A stretch of DNA of 64,000 nt. Source: Gymnorhina tibicen. Taxonomy: Eukaryota > Chordata > Aves > Passeriformes > Artamidae. Shown here piece by piece: positions 55,955-64,000 of this stretch (its first letter is position 1; every line of letters begins with the position of its first letter). The stretch covers positions 1-64,000 of the forward strand of contig VXAZ01000587.1 in assembly GCA_013399875.1 (NCBI GenBank). The letters are read 5' to 3'. Under the pieces are notes generated by a model that was not told the DNA's origin, did not search any database, and worked only from the letters and a program-made list of their open reading frames with translations. The position numbers and the translations under genes were made by a program.

Positions 55955-56243
55955 CCCCGCAGAGCATCGAGTTCCAACCCTTCTGCCATGGGCACAGACA
56001 CCTTCCACCAGGCCAGGTTGCTCAGAGCTCCATCCAGCCTGGCCTTGAGAACCTTCAAGGATGGGGCAATATGTGCCAGGACCTCACCACCCTCACCGCC
56101 CAGTAAAGAATTTCTTCCCAATATGTAACCTAAAACTACTCTCAGTTTGAACCCATTCTCCCTTGTCCTATCAGTACATGCTCTTGCAAATAGTCTTGCC
56201 CCATCTTTCCTGAGTGTTTCCTTCAGGTCCTGGAAGGCGAAAG
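55951..56243 (-). mobile_element. CR1 LINE 3' fragment (antisense) abutting the GGGAT array
   Basis: On the + strand, in order, are GGGACCCCGCAGAGCATCGA, GTTCCAACCC, CATGGGCACAGACACCTTCC, CAGGTTGCTCAGAGC, CATCCAGCCTGGCCTTGAGA, GTAAAGAATTTCTTCCCAAT, CCCTTGTCCTATCAGTACAT and CTTCAGGTCCTGGAAGGC. This is a good reversed CR1 3' UTR of about 290 bp, 5'-truncated. The terminal CR1 octamer repeats expected at its left end are absent, and the pentanucleotide array takes their place. Confidence 0.9.
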
Positions 56244-59200
56244 CTTTGTGAAATAAGCTGCTGTTTCTGTGTGGGCAGGGAGCTCGGGACGCAGCCCTGC
56301 GTTCATGCCGCTGCCTGAGGGGCAGTTTCCCTCCCAGCCTTCGCTCCCTCGCAAAAGTCCACGAGCTGTTGCTGTCTCCAAACCCCACACTCCTGCCCCA
56401 CGCTGCCTTGAGCCAGCAGCCGAGCCCTGGGGCCCTGCGCCCACGAACAGCCAGAGTGCTTGTCCTGACACCCAGCTCGGCCCCGAGGTCACCGTGCTTT
56501 GTATAAATGCCACCCTAACGCTGCCGCACGGGCACCCAGGGGAGCAAAGAGCAGCGGCGTGAATGAGTAAGAGCAGTGTCACTGCTCTCTTATTCAGGCC
56601 CTGTGTCCGAGGCAGAATGTAATTCACTATCCACCGAATGTTATATTCCAGTCTTTGGCAGCAAAGCCGACGCTGCTAATTTTTCGAGAAATTAAGGCCT
56701 ACAAGATAGCGTAGCTTAACACAAAGCAAAAATAAGCTCTCGTTTGAAAAATTAATCAAATCTGTCAGACAGCGTAAATGTTAACATTTCAGCAAGGGCT
56801 GCATCACTTTTGTGAAAACACTTCTACTCTAATCTCACAGATGATAGAAGCACTGTTAGCAGTAATGAGATCGTGCCTACATGGGCAATTAACTCGTGAT
56901 TCCTCACCAAACAGCAAACAGTTGCACAGCTAGAAAAGTGAGGAAATGACACCAAGATAATTGGAAAAGGAGGAAAAAGCAGAGCTGTGTCAAGATCTAG
57001 CAGACATAGTGGTGTCCCCTGAGCTCAAGCCGTATATAATACAACATTCTCAAACGTGCTTAAAAATCTACTGCCAGCAAGGCTGGCTCGGTAGTGTGTT
57101 CACAAGCAGCAGCCTGTGTGTGCTGGGCAGCTGGGGGTCTGAGCAGGCACGCAAAGCTCGAGTGCTACAGCAGTCACAATAATCAGTGGTAATACATAGC
57201 CTGGTTTTTATCAGGTGTACCCCTACTGAGCACAGACTGAAGGGATATGTTCCTATGAAAACCTCCCTAGCGGGGCCATTGGCCACTTTCTTCACTGTAA
57301 TTAGCTTTCCAGAGGTCTGGCATACACACACAGGGTGAGGATGTATGCATATGCATAATAAGGGTATGCATATGTATAATAAGCATATAAAACAGTATGG
57401 GTTTTTTTTCTAAATTCTAAATTTTAGGGTTTCTTTCGAATATGTGATCATGATTCCAACTCAGGCCCATAGGAAAGCTCCTGCTAATTTGAGAGAGAGG
57501 ACTTTACCAGTAAGTGCTTGCAAAGAACAGAACAGATACTTCCATTAAGTGGTGCAATTCTGCAAGCACATGTCCAGCCACGTGAGTTGTTTGCACGTTT
57601 TCTGTATCCCACACATGATACTCTGCCTAACACCCCAGCCTTGGAAATCACACCCGGAGGCAATGACTGAGCTCTGCAGGGTTTATTAATACCACCTCCA
57701 AAAGTGACAAGGGTACTCTGGCTTTAGCGAGGGCTCTCCGTGACTGTTCTAAGTACTTCAGGTCCAGGAATCAACCTTCAGAGCCTTTTCTCAGCGTATG
57801 ACATTCATCCTGGTGACACTCAAGTAGCACGCTGCTGAAGGACAGCCGGGGCACATCTATATTTGTGCCATTGCTCATTGCTGGCATGTCCCTATCTGAG
57901 CAAAGAGGCAGGGTAGGGTTACCGCAATAAGTCTTCCAACTGCAGTCATAGGAAAGTGGAAAGGAATTGCTTTCGTGTGAATTAATTTTTTTACTAGGGG
58001 GAATAGAAGTTAACTTTGATGCCATCTGAGCTATCAGAAGAATTTATGACGTCTTAAGATAGAAGGCAAGTTTTTTAGGTAGTAACATTCTTTGTTATTT
58101 ATTTACAATAATTGACGGTCACGGACTTAAACGTGCTTCATGTAATTTTATCTGTGCCTGCAAAGCAAGCAAACACTGAGCAGTCATCTGAAAATCTTAT
58201 TTAGGCAGCAGGATTGCAGACAAGCTTAATTATGCTTATTTTAATTTATTTTATTTCATTTTCGTAGGAGAACTACATGTTAATTCACTTTTCTAATTAG
58301 TAGTAGCTTCTAAAGCAAGCCTTATTGTTATAATTATGGGGAAAAAAGTCTTTGTGGGAGCCAGACAACATTTTCTGGTATGTGTCAAGACCTCTTCTCT
58401 GTTTAAAATGTTAGAATTTGCATGATTTATTTTATTGCCTTTAGCGTAAATAGGATTTCTGCCTAACTTCAGTGTTTTTGTCTATAGTAGGATATTGCTA
58501 GCTGTAGAGTCCACACCCATGTCTGCAATGCCAGAAGACAAATGATGAACTTCTGTGTGGGTTTTCTTACAGATCTGTAAGGCTGGACTCAGCCAGGGGT
58601 ATAAAACCAGAGAGTGCAAAATGTCTCAGTGGTTTTTACTGGTTTGGGAAGCTGCTTTCTAATAAGTCACTGATTGTGTTGACTCTGTTAGCTAAGCAAT
58701 TCTCAGGAAAATTAGTAAAATATTGCTGAAATAAATTTGAGGTAATAGCAACTACTCAAAACTAAAAAGACCATAAAAAGTAGTTTGAAAGCAAACTTAC
58801 ATGAAAGCTTATCCAGAAGCTCTGATAACACTGATGTCTGACCGATCTTTTGGCTTTTTTTTTTTCTGCAAGAAAGTGATTTTAAAGCTTTCATATGCTT
58901 CCCTTAGCTAGGACTAGAATTAACTACAGGTTACTTGATATTCAGCTGAAATCTTTCCATGAACTCTTTTGCTGGTGGTCCTAAACTGCTGATAAAATTG
59001 ATCTGAGTAGTTTTGTAGCCATGATTCCATTCATGCTGGTGAGCAGTGGAGGGCTGCGGGGAGGTTTCAGCTCAGAGAGCTCTCTGACTCTGTACTAGCA
59101 TTATTTCACTGCTGTTAATACAGGCTGTTAATTGGAAAGAGTGGGCTTGGGGAATCAGCATTAAAATTGCCTTTGCACTTTTAATGTTGTCCCACGTGCA

Positions 59201-60011
59201 TCTGCTTTATCATACAGCTTTGCATGTCACCTGCACATGCTCTTTTCACACCTCCCTCCTTGCACACAATGGACAAAATGTGCACAGTTGGGGTCAGAGC
59301 GGGCATCGCTCAGTGCAGAGGTCAGTGCCCTGCCTTGCCCCCTGGTTACTGTATGCTTTATATGTTAAAATATGTATTTTTCACAGCACATGAGAAGCCC
59401 CAAAGGGCAGTTTGTTTTCTCTGCGGTATTTTTTAGAAAGGACCCAAGACCTGGACTCAAGTTTCAGTATTAAGAACGGCAACTTGAAAAATCCAGAACA
59501 GGACTTTTCAGGGCATTTACTAGTGCGTTCTGTGGCGTCAGTGGTCACAACAGAGGACATTCTACATTATGCCTGACTGACAGTTCAGAAAACATGCGTG
59601 ACAGCAGCTCAAGGGTGAGCAGACTTCAAACCAGGCCATTTCCACTCGCACAGAACAGCACTAACTGTGCCTGAAGCACAGTTGCAGTGTTGAGCTGAGG
59701 ACAGGACTACTCCACAGTTTGGAAATCAGGCATCAGGGTTACAGATGAGCCACTCAGAAAAGAGCATGCACACCAGAGACAGCTCTCTGTTGTGCTTTGC
59801 ACTGAGGTGAGAATTAAAACAAGCTTTCTGTGGCTTCCCTTCAGAAGCTTCACTTACGAAGCAAAGCTACTGACTTTGGTCTTTCCCACACCTACCTCCA
59901 GGACTTGAGCAGTCCTCAGCCAAATCTATTCCATCTATAAACTTTCAAGCAAGAAAAACTCATCCTTGATATGTAAGTATGTAGCTAAAGGTCTTTCTTA
60001 TCTTTTACAAG
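56244..60011. other. WHAMM-FSD2 interval
   Basis: No exon is recognised. 56250-56560 is GC-richer; the rest is AT-moderate. A 21-bp period tandem duplication is at 57344-57384. Untranslated first exons and promoters of WHAMM and FSD2 may lie here, but no specific promoter motif can be supported. Confidence 0.55.
57344..57384. repeat. 21-bp tandem duplication, two copies
   Basis: GTATGCATATGCATAATAAG (57344-57363) recurs at 57365-57384 with one change. It contains the palindrome ATGCAT. Confidence 0.8.
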
Positions 60012-60051
60012 CTTGAGACTCACCATCTCAAAAGCCTTGCTGAGGATACCG
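60012..60051 (+). other. FSD2: FSD2 5' UTR part of first coding exon
   Basis: A strong acceptor (CTTTCTTATCTTTTACAAG, AG at 60010-60011) suggests that a separate non-coding leader exon upstream splices here, 40 nt before the first ATG. The leader exon itself was not identified. Confidence 0.5.
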
Positions 60052-60810
60052 ATGTCATCCAGATCTGGCAGCACGAGAGACTATGAGACCAGCGGCCAGC
60101 CGCGTGACCATTCGGCTTCCCCACCAGCCCCAGAGTCTAGTGACACTGAGACTGATGGTTTGATATTTTATCACATGGATCTTTATGGATCAAAGGAGAG
60201 GTTTGACATCTTTCCCGAAGAGCTCTCTGGTCGAGGAGACAGATCTCTGGGGGACACGAGAAGGGAATCTGCGTTGAGTAGTGAAAAAGTTCAGCGCCCG
60301 CAAGAAGTTGGCTATGACTTGGAAAAGGAGGTTGCAGAGTTGGCTAAGATGTATGGACTTGATGAGGATAGAGAAAAAGAGCTTGCGCTTCTTGAAGGAC
60401 GTCTGGAGAAGGTGGAGAGCAGATGGCCACCTGCTCGCGCAGAAAAAGCAGGATCACAAGGCTCCGTATATAACTCATCCAAAAGCAGCTCTTCAGTGAA
60501 AGATCCAAGTCAAAGCACAAAGCAACAAGGACTTCCTGATGAGGCTTCTCAAGGTGAACATCAGAGCAAAGCCAGAGCAGATGATGAAGCTGACAGCAAC
60601 ATGTGGTCCAGAGGGGGGCTAAGCAGCGGCAGCACGTCAGATGAGTGGAACAGTCAGGCTGTCAGGGAGGAGGAGGAGGAGGAAGAGGAAGAAGCAGCAG
60701 ATGTTTTTTGTTCTACCTGCAAGATACCAATCCGAGCTTTCGACAAATTGTTTGGTGAGCACAAGGATCACGAGGTTGCTCAGCTCCCCAGTGCCGTGGA
60801 AAGCGAAAAG
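60052..60810 (+). CDS. FSD2: FSD2 coding exon 1: N-terminus and B-box-like zinc motif
   Basis: 253 codons from [15 protein letters not shown] to AVESEK, phase 0 at the end, donor AAG|GTGAGA. The N-terminal 40 residues are poorly conserved. FYHMDLY and the [18 protein letters not shown] segment are nearly identical to human. A GAGGAG/GAAGAG run (60667-60695) encodes the acidic stretch. Confidence 0.93.
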
Positions 60811-63566
60811 GTGAGAGTAACACAGGTGTACTGTGGTGCCTCTAAAACAGTTTTCAGACATAGTAAGAATCACACTGGGTGTTTTGTAGGAGGAGATCCA
60901 TAAAAACATGTGCAAGTTGGAAGAACAGATTGCTCAGATGGAAAATGTTGCCAGCCATTTGGAGGAAATCTTCATCACTGTAGAGGTAAGGCATTTTTTC
61001 TTGGGCTAACTTTATGGTAGTGGGGTTAAACAGTTTTGACAGTCATACAGACATTCACAGTGTTCAACTGGTAATGAGGTGAGTACTTACAGTAACAGAG
61101 CACAGCATTATCTTGGGGTTTGTCTAGACTGAACTACTCAGGAACTCTCATCCTAGTGATTTTTTCAAGTGGGCTAGTAAAACCACATTTATAATTTGCA
61201 CAGGAATTTGAATTCAGAAATAAAGTGACCACCACTCATGCCATCTTAGTTTTAAATGGCCAAAGAGCTGTGATCTAACTATCCATCCAGAGTGCAGCCC
61301 TTGTGTTCCCTCGGCTCTGTTCACTGAAGTGTCAGATCAGGCAAATCCTTAGAGCAGCTGCTTCAAGCTGATGACTTCAAGAATTGTGCTCCCGCTCCGC
61401 TGCTGTCAACTTGGCCCCAGGGGAAGGAGGTCAGCTGGCAGCAAGTTCAAACTGAAGCAATAAGTCAAGGCACTACGGTCTTTTCTCTGCTGCATGTGGC
61501 ACAGGAGGGCATCAATGCCTGAGCAGTGGCAGTAAAGTCTTGCCTGCTCCTTAAATCTTCCTTTCTAATGCTTTTTCCAGCTGTGAGTGAGGATACCAGC
61601 TGCTCAGCTCCCTCAGCACAAATCCATGGACCCCACTGAGTTGCCATGGTTTCTTTCATGGAAGGATGTGCTTGACTGTTGGTGGAAATGCTTGTGAGAT
61701 TATGGCTAGGATATATCCTAGTTGTGCTCCCTGGGTTTAGGTTGCCTTACATCATTGTTCTTGTTGTAATTTCTGTTGCTCTTATGCCTGGAACAAAATC
61801 CAACACTTTTGTGCCTCGGTGGGGGTGACTGATCAGAGTAAACCCCTAAAAATGCAAATTAGTCAAAAATTACAGCTTCTGTGTACTGATACTATGTCCT
61901 AGTTTTGTGAATTAAATCATGACACATTACCTCTCTGGTAAGGAGAAGTTTAGGCAGACCAGAGTAAGTTTTTCCTCTGGATGACCTATGGATCAGGCTT
62001 GATGCCAAGCTACAAACCCTCAAATGCCTTGCAGGAAAATTTTGGGAGGCAGGAGCAGAACTTTGAGGTGCACTACAACGATGCAGTGCAAGTGCTTGCT
62101 CAGAAGTATGAAGAACAGCTGGAAGCACTGGGAGAAGAGAAGAGGCAGAAGTTGGAAGCTCTGTATGAGCAGCTGGTCAATTGTGGGAAACATCTTGACA
62201 CCTGCAAGGAGCTGACAGATGAAACCCAGGAGCTTTTCCTGGAAAATGACAAGGCTGAATTTATGAAGGTAAAGAGCTTTAACTGTCAAAGCCCCTTCTA
62301 AGTGCTTTTTTTCTGCTTGCAAGTAGTCCCCGTCTGAGAAGTCCCAAGCAGCTTTATTGCTAGGGAGAATTTGGGATGCTCAGTCCATGGTGCTGTCACT
62401 GCTCCAGGTGCTTGGCATGGTGGCACTGACTTAGTAGGGCAACACAATAGGGGCAAAATGCAGAAGCAGAAGTTTGTAATTTGGATGCTCATTGATTTGT
62501 GAGTCACACTGGGGTTCAGAGAGAAGATATCTTGCTGAAATGCTTATCTGGGGAAACTCTGGAAGTACTTAGTGTTCCTTGCCTTGTGCAGGCTCAGCTC
62601 TCTTGCTCTATTCTGGGCTCACAGCAGGCAGGCTGATGCAATCACTTAGGAAGATGTTTCCTTTTCTTGCTCATTTTGGAGGAAAGTTCAGCTGAATGGG
62701 AGCCTCCAAACTAAATACATCAAGAGCTCCTGCAAAGTGATGGATGAAATCCCACTCTTGAGGTGGTGTCAAGAAGCTATTTTTCTTTGGCAGGTAGAAA
62801 AATAATCGGAAAGAATGAGAATTTTCACTGATGATGAGTGATTGCTCTAACCTGAGCTGTCCTGTGACTCAGGTGGGTGGGAGCATTTCTGTAGCACAGT
62901 GACAGTAACTTCTGAACTGGACAACAAACAAATCTCCTAACACCTCCAGTCTACTCCAGTGGGTCAGTTTGCTGTGTGACTCCAACCCGCTGAGTTCTTC
63001 ACGTGAGCTGACTTTCCCCATTCCTCTGCATCTCTGAAATGCAGAGATTTTCTGCATTATTTTCTCCTTAGCTTGTAAACAGTTTTACATCACCCCTAAG
63101 AACCATTATTCATCAAGAATACCTGTTGGTCATGAGCTCTCAGCTGCTTAGATTTCTCCAGGGACTGTACCTCTGTCTTCCACTTCCAGGCCCTGCTCAG
63201 ACTCCCTCCAGTGCAGACCATCTCACTGAGTTCTTTCGCCCAGCTGATTTTGGTTTTTGTTTGTGAGGGATCTGTTGGCACTTTGGACAACCAAGGGAGG
63301 AATCGGTCTGAAGTCTAGATGGGCAGACACTGATGACTACCTGATATTGCTCGTTATCTTACTGTAAATTCAGCCAAGATCTGTCCATTTGAATAGGCAG
63401 GGATGGCTTTGTTCTCAGAGCTGGGACAATTACTTCACTCCAAGGGCTGCATTTGGGGCAATTTATGTAAGACGGGTCAACAGCATGATGTAGTCTGACT
63501 CTGGACTCTTCTATCTTTAACACTCTCTCTTTTTTTCCAACAGGCAGCAGTAACCATGGTTGACAG
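60052..63566 (+). CDS. FSD2: FSD2, fibronectin type III and SPRY domain-containing protein 2 (5' part)
   Basis: FSD2 is a TRIM-like protein of striated muscle with a B-box-like zinc motif, coiled coil, FN3 repeats and a SPRY domain. In mammals it has been linked to the ryanodine-receptor/triad region, though its function is poorly defined. Exons 60052-60810, 60890-60985, 62035-62268 and 63544-63566 join in frame to about 370 codons. Visible features are the conserved [18 protein letters not shown] near residues 43-61, an acidic run near residues 206-215, a C-x2-C...H-x2-H zinc motif (C220, C223, H237, H240), then a coiled coil ([11 protein letters not shown] to NDKAEFMK). Human FSD2 is 749 residues, so FN3 and SPRY lie past the window. 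ATG 60052 was chosen as the first ATG after the acceptor; its context (CCG before ATG) is weak, and translation could begin elsewhere. Confidence 0.93.
60811..60889 (+). other. FSD2: FSD2 intron 1 of coding region, 79 bp
   Basis: A very short intron between GTGAGA and TTTTGTAG. The reading frame stays open across it in the first frame, so retention would change the protein rather than stop it at once. Confidence 0.9.
60890..60985 (+). CDS. FSD2: FSD2 coding exon 2: coiled coil
   Basis: This 96-bp, phase 0/0 exon of 32 codons runs from [20 protein letters not shown] to [10 protein letters not shown] and matches human DEIHKNMYKLEKQ...ITVE. Confidence 0.95.
60986..62034 (+). other. FSD2: FSD2 intron, 1.05 kb
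   Basis: Unique sequence, no exon or repeat recognised. Confidence 0.8.
62035..62268 (+). CDS. FSD2: FSD2 coding exon 3: coiled coil
   Basis: This 234-bp, phase 0/0 exon of 78 codons runs from [20 protein letters not shown] to NDKAEFMK. It matches human ENFGKQEQNFESHYN...LDTCKEL. Acceptor GCCTTGCAG, donor AAG|GTAAAG. Confidence 0.95.
62269..63543 (+). other. FSD2: FSD2 intron, 1.3 kb
   Basis: Unique sequence, no exon or repeat recognised. Confidence 0.8.
63544..63566 (+). CDS. FSD2: FSD2 coding exon 4: 23-bp microexon
   Basis: TTTTTTTCCAACAG precedes GCAGCAGTAACCATGGTTGA and CAG, then the donor GTAGTA. It encodes AAVTMVD plus two bases of an arginine codon, fitting human DAVAMADR at this position. 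A 23-bp exon after the coiled-coil exon is a known feature of TRIM-family genes, which supports the call despite its size. Confidence 0.85.
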
Positions 63567-64000
63567 GTAGTATCACAGTCTGGGATTTTGTGTCACATTT
63601 CCTCCCGCTAATTGGATGGGTTACTGGAGATGCTTGCATGTTCTGGACGTTGTTCAGGCACACAGATGTTGTCTAAGCCACCAGAGCTACTGAAATATTT
63701 AGTGTTTTTGTTTTAAAGCACACCAGAAAAAGTTGCTCTAAGAAACTTAACACTCAACACTTGTTTGGATCCAATTTCAAGAAATCCGAAAGGAGAGTTA
63801 GAGCCTGAATAAATCAGTGTTTTCAGCTTCGTAATAAGGAACTAATTTCACCGAGAAACAGGATTGCTAGAGCTCTTGAAAGAAATGCTCTGGATACAAA
63901 TGAGACTAAAACTGAGCTCTTTAAATATACTGTAACAGGCTTATGTATGCATTGATATAGTGGGGTAGAAAGTCAAGCTGTGGGAGCTCAAAATACACAC
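63567..64000 (+). other. FSD2: FSD2 intron (5' portion, runs off window)
   Basis: AT-rich intronic sequence; the next FSD2 exon is not within the window. Confidence 0.8.

Noticed and set aside
54919..56388. Very long open frames on both strands (about 300-489 codons) made of SHPIP or MGWDG repeats
   Set aside because: They are produced entirely by the GGGAT array, whose 5-bp unit contains no stop in any frame; they cross an N and run into CR1 sequence.
56223..56627. 134-codon - strand frame considered as WHAMM exon 1
   Set aside because: The translation does not resemble the WHAMM N-terminus and overlaps the CR1 edge; no matching phase-0 donor was found.
60637..60915. 92-codon - strand frame opposite FSD2 exon 1
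   Set aside because: Mirror of the true coding exon, whose conserved motifs and splice sites are on the + strand.
1..64000. CRISPR arrays, bacterial operons, prophage, tRNA or rRNA genes
   Set aside because: None is visible; the window is a vertebrate nuclear locus with spliced genes.

Overview
This window is vertebrate nuclear DNA, most likely from a bird. It carries multi-exon genes with GT-AG introns. The only interspersed repeats I recognise are CR1-type LINE fragments, and no mammalian Alu/B1/L1-type element is visible. The gene order HOMER2 (+), WHAMM (-), FSD2 (+) is one known from amniotes (human 15q25, from general knowledge). CR1 elements also occur in crocodilians and turtles, so bird is an inference and I cannot name the species.

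Layout. 1-27262: the 3' part of HOMER2 on the + strand. A long upstream intron is followed by seven coding exons (12701-27262) encoding 300 residues, which fits residues 55-354 of the 354-residue human protein; the first two coding exons lie outside the window. 27263 to about 29120 is its probable 3' UTR. 29120-41840 is the intergenic region between the convergent HOMER2 and WHAMM genes. It has an AT-rich block (33080-34070), a CR1 fragment (40290-40545) and no recognisable gene. 41845-52349: WHAMM on the - strand, with nine coding exons (633 codons) from the middle of the protein to its C-terminal actin-nucleating WH2-WH2-central-acidic tail, plus a 3' UTR of about 1 kb. The GC-rich first coding exon of WHAMM could not be found. 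Where it might be expected there is a truncated CpG-rich block, one N, and 150 uninterrupted copies of GGGAT (55198-55954) running straight into a CR1 3' end. 56244-60011 is the WHAMM-FSD2 interval. 60012-64000: the 5' part of FSD2 on the + strand, with four exons ending in a 23-bp microexon; the rest of the gene, including the FN3 and SPRY domains, lies beyond the window.

The three genes are neighbours without an evident shared pathway. HOMER2 is a postsynaptic scaffold, WHAMM an Arp2/3 activator on ER-Golgi membranes, and FSD2 a TRIM-like muscle protein.

No convincing new biological system is present. The best leads are the (GGGAT)150 array with its apparent origin in a CR1 3' end and the coincident loss of WHAMM exon 1, an undescribed-looking 27-nt in-frame candidate microexon in HOMER2, and several smaller structural features.
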